DNA from: Stemphylium vesicarium
Lineage: Eukaryota > Ascomycota > Dothideomycetes > Pleosporales > Pleosporaceae
Direction of reading: 5' to 3'
Assembly: GCA_004380135.1 (NCBI GenBank)
Contig: QXCR01000024.1
Span: 124,001-188,000, forward strand
Length of the DNA stretch: 64,000 nt
The notes under the pieces were generated by a model that worked only from the letters and a program-made list of their open reading frames with translations, was not told the origin of the DNA and ran no database searches. Made by a program: the position numbers and the translations under genes. Positions 22,321 through 34,097 of this stretch are shown piece after piece; the stretch's first letter is position 1, and each line of letters opens with the position of its first letter.

Positions 22321-24066
22321 ATGTCATCGCAAACCCCTGCGCGCACGCTCAATGTACTCGTCGCCCTCACCGACCCCTCCAGCTTCCGCTTTGGCTGTTC
22401 CATCGTCGCGCGCCTGCACCGCCTCCAGCACGTTTCTTTGAAGGTGATTGCCTGCAAAGAATTCCCAACCACGACGCATACGACTATACACCCGCAACTC
22501 GAACCCGTCTGGCACACATACGATGTCGAGAGCAACACTTTGCCCGAGTGGCAACATGCAGACTACCTAGACACAAACGTCGCAGAGTACTGCGCATGGG
22601 CTGACCTGCTGGTGCTCGCTCCGCTCAATGCAGAGAACATTGCGCGCATGCTGCATGGGTTCACAACCAATCTCCATCTGCAGGTCTTGCGCAGCTGGAA
22701 TGTGTCGAAGAAAGTAATGCTTATACCTGGCATGTCCACGCTCATGTGGGAGAACCCCATGTCAAGGAAGCAAATCAGCAAGATACGGAGGAAGTGGAAC
22801 TGGATTCGCGTCCTACCTCCCTTCTTGTGGTCTTTTGATCATTCCGGCCGCAAATACCAGCCGTGGATAGAGGGACACAAGGCCTTCAATGAATCCATAC
22901 AAACCCAGATTGATCTGATGGCGGTTGGTGATCGCACCATCGCTCTGCCCATTGCTCACCTACCAACACTAACGCCTACGAGAAGCAAAGGGCCCCGTCT
23001 TCCCCCGGAGCTCTGGTCCATCATCCTTGAATTCACCAAGGACTGGGAGCTAGCAACGACATTAAATGTCCACACGAACCTGCCAATACCGAAAGAGTGG
23101 CGACAAGCCGCGAGCGATGAAGGACCCAAGACGCAGATGCAGAAGCTGGAGTGGGCTCTTCTCACCTACCCGTATCCTGACATCAAGAACACTTTCGACT
23201 CTGAGAAGCCAACACGCATCTCGCGCATATGCATCGAACTCATCATGCGTTTTGCAATGGTGCCTGTGCTTGCACATCTGGAAAAGTCTCACAAGGATCT
23301 TTTCTGGAGTACATTCGGACACACCTTCTTGCCTCACAAGGCTTCGGTGTTTGGCAAGACGGAGATCCTAGAGTATTGGAGGACGTCGCCTACCTTCCTC
23401 ACCAAGGAGTACTCTGCTGAGGCAATTGACAATGCGAGTCGTACGAACTCGGTCCAAGCCCTCGACTGGTGGTACAACTCTGGGCTTTCCCTAAAATACA
23501 CTGAAGCTGCACTTGAGCAAGCAAGCTCTCAGGGCCACATCCACGTACTCAAATGGTGGAAGGAGCACAGTCGCCACCGGACTGCTCCGTCAGTTCCTTC
23601 AAGCCCGGTCGACGAACATGGTCACAACAAACCGCATCGGGATGACTTGGCGCTGAAAGTTGGAAAATCCATCACCTACGCAACACAGTCAGGTTGCCTG
23701 CCCGCCATCATCTTTTGGGTCGACTCCGGTATCCCGTTCTCACATGAGGACACAATTGCAAAGATTGCTTCGGCACATGGCCACACTCATATCCTGGATT
23801 ACTGGCGGAAACTTCGCGGCGAGAAGATTCTCTTCGATAACCAGGTTCTCGTAGGGCCGACCAAAATGGGCCATGCAGATGTGCTCGAGTGGTGGAAGCG
23901 CAGTGGGTTGAAGGTGGAATACAAGACGTGTGATATTGAAGAGGCACTGGAAGATGGCGTGGAAGGAGTGAGGGGTGATGCAGTGAGGAGGTGGTGGGCC
24001 CTAAATGGGCTGAATCTTGGTGTTGGAACAAGCGAGTGGATGAGGGTAAAGGTGCTGGGTTCATGA
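22321..24066 (+). CDS. PPCDC-like flavoprotein domain fused to F-box-like motif and ankyrin-like repeats
   Basis: Single exon, 581 aa, ATG at 22321. Residues about 8-205 match the HFCD flavoprotein fold of phosphopantothenoylcysteine decarboxylase: LVALTDPSS at the start, WADLLVLAPLNAENIARM near 93-110, and PGMSTLMWENP near 136. In active enzymes a His lies just before the WADL motif, the last loop reads PxMNxxMW, and a CGDEG-type Cys follows; here the His position is not His, Asn is Ser, and no such Cys is visible. Near residue 227 LPPELWSIILEF resembles an F-box start. From about 378 to the end there are repeats of the form ALDWWYNSGL, VLKWWKEHS, ILDYWRKLR and VLEWWKRSG, spaced like ankyrin-type units. 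So it is probably a catalytically dead flavin-fold protein with a protein-binding tail. Precise function unknown. Confidence 0.8.
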   Translation: MSSQTPARTLNVLVALTDPSSFRFGCSIVARLHRLQHVSLKVIACKEFPTTTHTTIHPQLEPVWHTYDVESNTLPEWQHADYLDTNVAEYCAWADLLVLAPLNAENIARMLHGFTTNLHLQVLRSWNVSKKVMLIPGMSTLMWENPMSRKQISKIRRKWNWIRVLPPFLWSFDHSGRKYQPWIEGHKAFNESIQTQIDLMAVGDRTIALPIAHLPTLTPTRSKGPRLPPELWSIILEFTKDWELATTLNVHTNLPIPKEWRQAASDEGPKTQMQKLEWALLTYPYPDIKNTFDSEKPTRISRICIELIMRFAMVPVLAHLEKSHKDLFWSTFGHTFLPHKASVFGKTEILEYWRTSPTFLTKEYSAEAIDNASRTNSVQALDWWYNSGLSLKYTEAALEQASSQGHIHVLKWWKEHSRHRTAPSVPSSPVDEHGHNKPHRDDLALKVGKSITYATQSGCLPAIIFWVDSGIPFSHEDTIAKIASAHGHTHILDYWRKLRGEKILFDNQVLVGPTKMGHADVLEWWKRSGLKVEYKTCDIEEALEDGVEGVRGDAVRRWWALNGLNLGVGTSEWMRVKVLGS

Positions 24067-24542
24067 CGATAAGCATAGTAGCATAGCAATCGAATTTGAT
24101 CTTATGACATATCCCACTGCTTTTACAGGAGCGGAATTGGCTACTCAATGTGAATCAAGTGCCCCGCGATGCTCAATGGCCGCCGCCCCACCTGAAGGCG
24201 TGACAGGGTCTTCTTACCCGTTCTGGCCGCCCATCGGGGGAGCGTCGGTGAGCGACACGGCCAATCGGGGAGTCGCAATTTGTTGAATGCCACAACCATC
24301 TTACAGGTTCAAGCCGAGAGCTAAAGCCGCTACGACTAATCTGCTACGACCACCAACTTCTTATCCACCGTCTCTTCTAACTCTTCTATTGAACAACACA
24401 CAACATCTCCCACATCTTCCTCGCCTCCGCAAACCTCGAATTCGCTTTTGCTCGGCTACGCAGTTAGACGCGAGAATTTCAAAACAAAACATTGCCGCTG
24501 CTTCTTTCCGAACACATCTAGCGTTTCCGACACATTTCCATA
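24067..24542. other. Promoter and leader of the cytochrome b5 gene
   Basis: 476 bp between the fusion gene and the cytochrome b5 gene. The last 200 bp are CT-rich and then AC-rich, typical of a fungal leader before a highly expressed gene. No other feature seen. Confidence 0.45.
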
Positions 24543-25256
24543 ATGGCCGACAAGGAATTCACCTACTCCGATGTCTCGGAACACAACACCAAGAAAGATC
24601 TGTACATTGTTGTACACGACAAGGTCTACAATGCATCAAGCTTCGTAGATGAGCACCCGTACGTCGCTGCCCTTGGGTGCTGCGAGCCTCGGCAACAGGC
24701 GGTGGCTGTCGCAGCGCACCCCACCTCTGCTTCCGCCCTCTTCCCGTATCGCAACATGTGAGAAATAAGCGCTAACATGTTCTTACAGAGGTGGTGAGGA
24801 AGTTCTGCTCGACGTCGGAGGTCAGGATTCAACAGAGGCATTCGAAGATGTCGGCCACTCGGACGAGGCCCGCGAGATTCTCGACGGTCTGCTTGTCGGA
24901 AAGTTGAAGCGCCAGGTACCACAGCCCCATCTCTACACCATATGGTCCTCGGACGAATACCAGCGCATACCTGCGCGCAACGTGGCTCTTCCTTGGCGCC
25001 TGCGGAGTCAAATTGTCGGCCGAGGGACTATCTCGGAACAATTCCGCTCAAACAATCACACAATGAGGAAGGACAGTCTTGCTAACAGATCTCATAGGAG
25101 GGCGACCCAAAGCCTAAGAGCTACTCGCAACCCGGTTCCACCGCTACCACTACCGACGGCGCCTCAACTGGTGTCGGCCTTTACGCCATCATCCTCCTGG
25201 GTGGTGCTCTTGCTTTCGCTGCCTACACCTTCATGAACAAGCAGTCTTCCGAGTAG
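24543..25256 (+). CDS. CYB5: Microsomal cytochrome b5, tail-anchored
   Basis: Three exons: 24543-24658, 24789-24915, 25098-25256, joined to 133 aa. The introns are longer than usual here (130 and 182 bp). The heme-binding signature HPGG is split by the first intron (DEHP / GGEEVLL). The second axial His is in DVGHSDEAREI. After a short Ser/Pro/Thr linker a hydrophobic tail (GLYAIILLGGALAFAAYTF) ends in a short polar stretch, so the protein is anchored in the ER membrane by its C-terminus. Family knowledge: it passes electrons to desaturases, sterol enzymes and some P450s. The gene is convergent with ENP2. The larger introns contain chance open frames only. Confidence 0.95.
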
Positions 25257-25480
25257 ACTTCGATACCTTGAGAACTTATGATATAATGCACGTCGTGGAG
25301 CAAACTACACTTGACCTCCCTGTAGGGACGTCAGTGGCTCCGCGGGATTGGGCAACATGTAGAGGCGGGACGGTGTGAATAGCACATTCGTATTAGAACA
25401 CATTCTTGTGGCGTTGGCTTCGTTGGGTGTCAACTAATTCCTGACTCCGGGAAGCGATTTTGAATAGATGGATTCAATCT

Positions 25481-25700
25481 TTATCTTTGCTTGACCTCTT
25501 TTCGATTTGTATCCTAATGTGCTTCAGCTAATACCAGTTAGGACGCATGACAAGGAAAAAAAAATCACTGATGATCCAACTCTTCACATGGCGAACGTGG
25601 TTATTTTTACTCGACGTCTTTTCATGTGGTATCCCGATGTAGTCAAGCTAATGCCAGTCAAGACACTCAACGAGAAGATGACATGATTCATCTCTTCACA
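25481..25700. repeat. Imperfect 120-bp-period tandem duplication
   Basis: Two copies, about 25481-25588 and 25601-25700, align with an exact 120-bp offset. The best core is GTATCC..ATGT....AGCTAAT.CCAGT at 25509-25540 against 25629-25660. Many differences are transitions (T/C, A/G). It lies in the gap between the convergent CYB5 and ENP2 genes. Confidence 0.75.
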
Positions 25701-25829
25701 AAACAAGAAAAAAAAACATTCGCCATATCAAGAAGAAACTCATACACTTGATAAGGGTATCATTGAATTTCTCCCCACCTACCACATGCCTCTTTTTTCT
25801 ATCCGAACCTGAAAAGCAACAAGCCTAAT

Positions 25830-28119
25830 CTACATATTCCTAAAAACATTGTTACTAGCATTCCTCCTATCCCCACTCTTCCTCCGATCATGCCTCTGCC
25901 CCTCTTCCTGGCCCTCTCCCCTACTACTATTACCCTTCTTATGCTGCTTCCGCTCGGGCGCAAACGTAATCTCGCGCTCTCCCACCACAGTCGTAGACGA
26001 AGCTCCACGGCCGGAATCAGGTTTCCTGTCTTTAAGCTTGGACACGCGTGATCCAAAGGTCCTATCCTTGCCCGCTGCAGAGCCTGCGCCGGATTTCCGC
26101 TGATTACTCGACGAAACGTGCATTTCGGGACCGGCGGCGGGGCGCTGGGAGCGGTGACCTGCTTTCCTGTAACTGCTCGATGAAATGCGGTTGTCTTGAG
26201 TTTTCTTGGGTGCAGCGGCGCGGACTTGGTCGGCTTCAGAGTTATCATCAGAAGAATCCTCGTCTGAAGAGCCCTTTTTAGATTCCAGGTCTTCTTGCTC
26301 GGCGACAGTGAGGCCCTTGGGGATCTTTGTGCTGGGGTTGAGTTGCTGGAACTCGCGGGTTTGCTCGTCGATTTCGAATTCGGGGTCTTCGAAGAGCTTG
26401 GCGAAACGGGGGTCGTTGAGGACGCCTTCGGCTGCTGCTTTGGCGGGCTCTTCGACGGCGGGCGCGGTGGCAGCGGCGGCGGCGGCGGCGGTGGTGGTGG
26501 TGGTGTCGTCGCGGTCGAGCATGTCGTCGTCGCCACCCTTCTTGAGGACGCGCTTGGCGCGGCGCCGTTCTTGCTCTTCTTGCTTCTCCAGCATCTTCTC
26601 GGCAAGCTTGCGGTTGACCTTAACGGCGACCTTCTTGTTACCGCGGATCCGGCTTTCGCGCTCCTTGCTGATCTTCTCGGCGATGCTCTTCGCGCGCTGC
26701 TCCTGCCATAGGTCGGGGTTGGAGATTAAGCGCGCTTCTTCGTATAGCTTCTGGGCGACGAAGAAACCGTGCATGTAGGGGCGAAGGAGACTTGTTGTGC
26801 CGACAAGGTGGTCGAGAGATAGCTGCTTCAGTTGGTCTAGGGTCAGGAACTTGAAGTTGTCGTAGACGTCGCCGGTTGCGCCCTTGCCGAAGGCGTTGGG
26901 GTCGTTGGGGTCTTCAGCCATTTCTTCGACAATGTTGTCGAGGAAGTGGCACCATCGGGGTGCGGGCCCTAGTTGCGGGATGAAGAATGAATGTTGCTGT
27001 CTTCCCTCGTTTGCGGTCAGGAGCATGCCGGTCTTGGGTACCCATTCGACGTGGTTCAGGTCTACAGATGGCTGAACTGAGGTCCATGGAGTGCCGTCCT
27101 TTGCATCCCAGATCTTGATGACCCTCTGGTCGGCAGTGAGGATCTTGGGCTCGGGGGTCTGGGCGCCGTCGAGGTAGATGATGTTCTTGATGGGGAAGCC
27201 GTATCCTTGGTCTTTTTTTAGGAGCGGCTTGGGTGATCGCAGATCGTAGAGATGTGTGATGCCGTTGGAGTCTCCGACAGCAATCTCCAGGCCTGTTGGA
27301 GAGAAGGAGAGGGCGGTGGTTTCTGATCGGCCCTCCCAAGCATCCTTGGGCGAGGATAGTATGCCCACTCGTGTCCTCGAGCGCGAGTCAAAGTATTCGA
27401 CCGTTCCGATTGATGTGCCCAGTGCAAGTAGGCCGTGTGTTTGCTCTGCAATGGCTCCTGTGTTGACGGCGCCAGCATCAATACCGCCTTGCAGCCCGCC
27501 TGTAACTCCATCGTCGCCGCCCACATCCACCTCGTAGCTCCTCATAAAGCGACCAACTTCGAGGTTCAGCCGGAAGCACTCGCCCGAGCCTTCTGCGTTC
27601 ACACCGACCGAGGGGACCAGGCACTCGGCTGATCGGCGGTCGTATATCAGGTCACGACCATAACGTGGTATGCGGCTTGCGTAATGGAGACCGCCTCCGG
27701 TGTGGAACTCGATGCATCGGTCCTGTTGGAGATGTACGCTCTTGGTGGCATCGGAAGAGAGAAGGTGGAAGGTTTGGTTCTGACAGATATCAGCATTTCC
27801 ATAGCCCAGCGGCAAAACGAGGATTTCTTACAAGAGTGTTGGTGTGGCGGGCAAACGACAGAGACAGGTGCGGAGTGTAGTGGACGTGTATTTGAGGCTT
27901 GTATGTGCCAGTGCTCATGACCCAGTCGCCATCCTCACTCACACGCACACACTGGCTAGCCTCTTCAAATTCAAAGTCCTGCAGCAAGTCGACGCGGTTG
28001 GCGAATTCCGGGTCGTTTTTCAGGCTGCGCTTCCGCTTGCGAATGAGCCATTCGGGCAGGGGACGGGCCTCGCTGCCGCTGATGGTGTAGACGGGTACGT
28101 TTCCCGTGGAGATTTTCAT
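25830..28119 (-). CDS. ENP2: Ribosome biogenesis protein Enp2 (NOL10), WD40 nucleolar factor
   Basis: Two exons, 28119-27832 and 27779-25830 (52-bp intron), 745 aa. The N-terminus MKISTGNVPVYTISGSEARP and the block RKRKRSLKNDPEFANRVDLL are hallmarks of Enp2/NOL10. The N-terminal half is a WD40 propeller (for example LALGTSIGTVEYFDSRSR, VGDSNGITHLYDLRS, KIWDAKDGT). The middle contains EMAEDPNDPNAFG and FKFLTLDQLKQL, also typical. The C-terminal third is charged with a Thr/Ala homopolymer stretch and a basic Lys/Arg/Gly tail suited to RNA or nucleolar retention. Family knowledge: part of the small-subunit processome for 18S rRNA maturation. It is divergent from MED13. Confidence 0.95.
26472..26506. 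repeat. Trinucleotide tract coding Thr/Ala run in ENP2
   Basis: A GCG/GTG-type triplet repeat inside ENP2. On the coding strand it gives consecutive Thr then Ala codons, so length change would alter the protein without shifting the frame. Confidence 0.85.
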
Positions 28120-28731
28120 TGGGGGCGGTGGTGGGCTTGCGACAGGAAGAAGACGGCTTGGCCGACGCTGCAAAGAAGTTCGCGATAGCAAAAAAGAGCG
28201 GGTCCAGCCCACGGGCCAAGGCCATGGGCCCCGGACGACCCGCACGTACGCGCGACGGTTCGCTGCTAAGTGCTAACAAAGCTCCCCCCCCAGGGCCTCG
28301 CGCCGCTTGCCGAGCCGCTTTCTGCTCGACGCTCAACCTCTCCCCAATATCTTATCTGACGGTCCGACGTGGTTGGCCTCGAGTCCAGCCTGGCCGACGT
28401 TCTATCACGCTCCTTCTCTGTACCACCTCGCTATCATCGCCAGTGTCGGTCGCCGGCACGCCCCCGTCGTCCCGCATACTGCAGTCGGTCCGGGCAGCGG
28501 TAGCCATGCTCCATCTACAAACCACGCGTACAGACCATGCCTTCACCATAGCCCTCGTAGCCCCGCAAACACATATCGCACCGCACCCATCGCTTTAATA
28601 TCTGCAGTCGCGCGCGACGCGTCGGGCCCTTCGCAGCGGAGTTGATGGAAAAGGTGTACAGCGCAGTCCTCGGAGTGAACATACGTCGCGAATACCACTT
28701 GAATGTTCCGTAGAGGGCAGCCGTCTCTCTA
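28120..28731. promoter_or_regulatory. Shared promoter region ENP2 / MED13
   Basis: 612 bp between divergent starts. GC-rich with small frames on both strands that show no protein resemblance. It must hold both promoters. Confidence 0.5.
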
Positions 28732-31700
28732 ATGGAATTTCTCAAGACCTGCACTACCAATGCGCAAGCTATAGTGAGTCGCCTGCGCTGAGTCTGCGCC
28801 CTGCCTCGCTGACAAGACCCCAGGGAGACTTCGAAGCCATCGCGTACCAAGCTGTCTCCATCACATCCATCACCACCCCCATATCCGCCAAGACACGAGA
28901 CTGGGCCGCTTCCGATGACATTCGTGCCGTTGAGGCTGAACTGCGCCATGCATTGCACTTTGTTGCCCAAGATGCCTCCCGGCCCTGGCTGTGGCTGTTC
29001 AAGTCTACCACTGTTGAGAAGATAGGCCAGAACACCGTCCAAGTACCAGAAATCGACGGCTACCGCTTACAGCGTACGTTTTTGTGCGTTTCCTATATTA
29101 TTCGCCTAGCTAACATATCCCAGGCGAACAGGCGGGAACCATCAAGGCCATCGATCTAGTCCGACCACCCATGCGCGCGGGCACCCCGCACACGACAGCC
29201 ACCTCTAACAACTCCCCATCAACAACTGGGCCACAAAGAGGCTTGCAGGCTGCTAACCCAAGATCTGCGCAGGGAACTGCTCAGCCACAAGCTTCTAGCG
29301 ATTCACCCCAACCACCTGATTGCTTTACTCTGTATGAGCTCTTCACATCGTCTGTCATTGCCTTGATCTCGTTCCACGTCGTCAGGGACTGCGATGTAGT
29401 CGCCCTGAACTATCGCACCTTTGTATCAAAAGCCGCCAAGCAGACTAATTATGCACACGCTGAGGTTGATCCCCACCCAGAGGCGCATCGCCTGACTAGT
29501 ATAAACGTACACTGGACTAGCTCTGGCACGCTTTTGCTGTCAACCTTCACTGACCAGAAGAATCTCATCCGTTGCTTAACCAGTGTCTCAACCCAAGACG
29601 AGGAGAGACAGCTGACTGGCAGATGCGTACGCGTAGCACCCAACGGCTTGCTTGCCACCATTACGAGCTTTGATGACCCCTTGGACTCCATCACCCATGA
29701 AATCGGCATCCGTACTAGAAAACGTACTAGAGTGACGACTCTGGAGCAGAATGTCGAAAAATGGAAATCAAGTGTCAAGCGTTGGCTAGCATGGAAGGGT
29801 TACAATTTGGCCGACTTGGAGAAAAGAACCTCATGGGTTAGAATTCGTGCCACATTGGCAAGTCCGACAGTCTCAAGCCCAGCTTCTGTAGGCCCAGAGC
29901 GGGATGTCCTTTGGCCACGAGCATTATGTTTCTTCCACGTTCCAGAGGAACCCGACACAACCGCCATGGGAATCAACAACACGTCTGCAGCCGGAGACTC
30001 GCATATACTGAGATGGTTTGAGACACCGGAATCTTTGGGCTTCAAAGACCCCATCGACGCCGCCCAAGAATGGTTCCTCGGAAAACCGAATCGCGACAAG
30101 ATTCTTGAAGCAAGAAGAAAGGCCAAAAAAGCCGAAGAAGATGCTGTCCGGCGCAAAGAGGAGCACCATAGCCTGCATCCATCATCACCATTGAATGCTC
30201 GCAATGGTGCTTATGGCGACCTTCAAGCAGTGAGTGGTGTCTACCCCACACCTCCGGATGGCATTGCCCCCGGAACCGGCGTCTCCCATAGCGACACCCC
30301 AAGTGTGTCGGGTACGGCCTCCAATGTCATTTTGGCCCCGGGGGGAAGCAACCCAGCCATTAATATCTCTGCTCCACAGGACAGCACCAAGGCGGACGAA
30401 CAGATGACTTTGACTTCTCCCGTCCTCCCCTCTGCTACCGAAAACTTTAACACATCTAGCGGCAACGACGACCTTTTCGAAGACATGGAAGAAGATGGTT
30501 ATGGGGGCGATGGCATCAACGACACCGACTTTGACTTTTTTGATGGACCAGACAATGACGATGTTGACATGCTAGACGCACCCGCACTACCTGATAACAA
30601 CGCCCCATCCGCCAATCACACTCACGTCCAGGAGCCTGGAGCCACTACTGAACCCCAGACCCAAGAGGACATGTCAGATCCATTCGCGGCTCTAGAGAAC
30701 GCCCTGGCCACAGCATCTGAGCCTGCCATGGAGGACAGTGATGGCAAAGGCAAGGAGCCTGAGGAGATAAAAGACCCTGACATCAAAGAATCTGTTGTGT
30801 CTGAGGACAAGAAGTCTCCTCCAGCAGACAGAAAAGTGTCGTTTTCAAAAGAGCCCACGCCGCCGCTGAGCCCAAGCGCAATCTTCAAGGCTCTAGAACC
30901 ATCTCCACCAAAGAAGACAGGGTCGCGTGTCCGATCGGAAAGCATCAACGACAGCCAGCACGATACTCACTTTAATCCGGTTACGTTCAATCGTAAGATG
31001 AGTCTCTCAGATGCGAAGTATCAAGGCGGACGATTTAGCGCACATCGCCCCAAGGATCTGGTTCTCAAAGACGAGTCGAGCCCTACTTCTGGCCTGGGGA
31101 CAGCTGCTGCACAACCGAAAAGCTTGAGGGAATTTCCCCTGCTTTCAAAGCTTCGCTTCGCTGCCGGCCTTGCATCTGCAAATCGAATACCTGAGATAGC
31201 CTCTCTGGTTAGAGCAGCCAGTGAAGACTCCGATTCTTCCAGTGAGACGTCGGATTCATCCGACGAGGATTCTGGGGACGAGCAAGTTGAAGCAACTCCT
31301 GCTGCTATCATGGGTGGCCTCACTATGCCTACAAAGAGAAAACTGCAGAGTGAGGGCAATGCAACCCCGATGTCTGTGACTTCGTTCGCGGAGTCACTAG
31401 GGGGCGACTGGCTGGAACTCTATGGCTTACAGCTTGACGAGGCGAACCTCAGCAGCTTCGAACCAAGCCTGTGGGATTGGTCTTTGATCAACGTTTCTTC
31501 TCCAGCTGAGCGTCCTGCAGCTGGCGCGCGATACAGTCTGCCTGCTTTGCTGCCCAGTCCCGCACAGATGCCCGATACTCCCACTTCCCAGCCTGATCTC
31601 GCAAATGAGGTACCAGATGAGAAACCATTCAGTGGAAAAGACAGCATCTCCATCACTCAGATTGTCACTGACCAGGTCGTATCTACAACGCTCGACATGC

Positions 31701-33829
31701 TTGGGGAAGATTCACTTACCAGAGACGGTCTTAATGACGATGTAATAGTGGAGACACCGTGGCACAGCGTCATCAAACAAGTTTTCCCAGCGGCCACAGA
31801 CTGCGATTTGCCAACGCTGGCTGGTGTCAACGAAGTGTTCCAGGACTATGCAGCGCTGGCCAAAGCCCAACAGAGACCTCCTGCACGAAAGAATGATGGC
31901 CCGGCGGTTACAGGCAGTCACATGTACCAAATCCAAGCGCCGTTCCTGAGAGTACGCCGTGCAGAGGCGCATTGGGATTTACTTCCACCTGCGGTAGCAT
32001 TCTGGGAGCCCCTGGGACTTTCACCCATCAGCCATCCCAAGAACATCGTCACTTTTTGCGTATACCCGCACAGCGATGCCATCAGACCATGTCTGGAAAA
32101 CTTTCTGCTCAACATGCAGCTTGCCTACGATGGCTGTAAACTTGGCAGTCACAGTCGAGTCGAGACTGTGGTGGAGTTTGAAGGAGGTCTTGTGCCTGTC
32201 AGAGCAACTTCCGCCATCACACCGCGCGAAACATTCAAACTTCTCAGAGAAACGTGCGTTCAGCTTGGCAAGTTGCTCGCAATCCAACATGGCAAGATAC
32301 GAGAGCAGCAAGATTCCAAGATTGATGCGTTCGTTGTGTATATGGTTGATCCTTTCGGTGGTTCATCGGCACTCTGGGAGCTGTGTTCGGCTTTCTGGGC
32401 CCTGTTCCAGGCCTATACTCAAGGCCACCCAGGACGTTCGGATCAATCGCAGAAGCCAGACGTCGTTTTGCAGATCATTCCAATCAAGTATATCGCTTCG
32501 TTTGACGCGCCTGTCATCCTCGACCCGTCGACTTATTTCAGTCTTGCGCGAGAAGTCTACGATAGATGCCCACCGAGTGCCCCAAGTGGCGACAAGACAT
32601 CTCTCAGTATCTACAAAGCGCCTGCATTTCATCTGGAAGAAACGTTACCTCGCAGCATTCCCTTCAAGCTCATTTCTGAGCCGGCACAGGACTTGCTTCG
32701 AGAAAACACCTACATGCACCTGGGCTATGCAATCAGTCTTGATGGTACGTGGGTTACCGCTGCATGGACCGACAGTTGTGGCAAGTCTCAGGCAGTCGTC
32801 TCATACCACCTGGGGACGCGGATGTTTAGAGAAATCGCAAAAGAAATCTGGCAGACTACGATCGAGATACTGCAGTCTAGGAGAGTCAATTGGCGCGTCT
32901 GCATTGCCAAAGCTGGCGTGCTGGAAAGAGAAGAACTCGAGACATGGGTGTTTCTCATCTCATGCCCCACGCAGATTAATGTGTTTGTCACACTGCTTAC
33001 GGCCGTCGATTCAGACCCACCGTATCGGTTCACACCTACGATACCAGCTCCAAGCACGACAGCCGGTACCGGCGCAACTACACCAGGCTCAACGCCTCAA
33101 GCTAGTGTGTCGCCCTCGGACCCAGGGCCAGGGCTCACGCCAGCCGCAACACCCTCCGCTGACTCCGCCACCGATCCAGCTGCGGATCCCGAATCACGCC
33201 TCATCGACGTAACCGACGATACCTGGGGCGTAATCCTCGCCCACCGACTGCACAATTCGCACTCGACAACCCAATTCAGCCCGGCACTCATCTCCGGCCT
33301 CCTAGTCAAACGCGGCGAAACACAACATACCCGCAACAGCATCCCGCACCCGATCCCAGACCCAGAACGCGGCCCCATCGTCGTCGCCGTAAACTTCCTC
33401 TGGATCGGCGCCGTAGGCTCAACCCGCACCGCCGCAAACTCGCCCTTTGCACCCCCACCCACATCTTCCTCGACGCCCTCTTCCTCCTCAGCATCTTCTT
33501 CTTCTTCTTCTTCCGACTTGCCTAGTCCCGGCGGCTCCAACCTTCCCAATCCATACGCCAGCGCCCCTGGTACGCCGCAGAGTCCCGGACCGGGCCAGGA
33601 GGGCCAGAGAAGCACCACCAGTCTTATGTGGACGCCTACGCCGCAGACGCGGACGACGGCTGAGGGCTTGTTGAAGGAGGTGCTTGGGCAGTTTAGGGCG
33701 TTGGGGCTGTTGGCGAAGTTGAGGGGTATGCGGGGGAGTAGGAATGGGACGGTGCCTTGGCATGTTGTTGCTGCTAAGAGGGGGGTTGAGGGCTTGGGTA
33801 AGATTGGTGGGGGTGGGATGTCGATGTAA
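28732..33829 (+). CDS. MED13: Mediator subunit 13 (Srb9/Ssn2), kinase module
   Basis: Three exons: 28732-28773 (14 codons), 28824-29073, 29124-33829, joined to 1665 aa; both introns are 50 bp. The start MEFLKTCTTNAQA is typical of fungal Med13 and is only seen when the first mini-exon is included. The N-terminal Med13_N region runs to about residue 410 (DWAASDDIRAVEAELRHAL; PWLWLFKS; RPWPRALCFFHVPEE-like block). An acidic, disordered middle holds many Asp/Glu/Ser runs. The C-terminal PIWI-like/MID domain starts near residue 1020 (HWDLLPPAVAFWEPLG) and includes PVILDPSTYFSLAREVYDRC and ISCPTQINVFVTLLTAVDSD. Family knowledge: with Med12, Cdk8 and cyclin C it forms the detachable repressor module of Mediator. 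Confidence 0.95.
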
Positions 33830-34097
33830 GGGGGGAGGTTACTGTTTGATAAGGATGTCGTTTTTCCTATCTCATTTATTGTTTCATTGGGCGGTGTACT
33901 GGCGAGGCTTTATACCACGGACATGAACATTTACAGGGTAAACTTTTTAGTTGATATTTTTGGGGCGTTTTCTTAGTCGATGCAACGGTAACTCGGGGAG
34001 ACATGTGAGAAAGAATTGAAATGAGACAAAGACGCTAAACAAACCATCACCATCCAACATGACTCCGAAAATTCTCTTCATTGATGACATAACTTAC

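Noticed and set aside
32076..33212. 378-codon plus frame inside MED13
   Set aside because: Shadow of MED13 in another phase; MED13 is certain from its family motifs.
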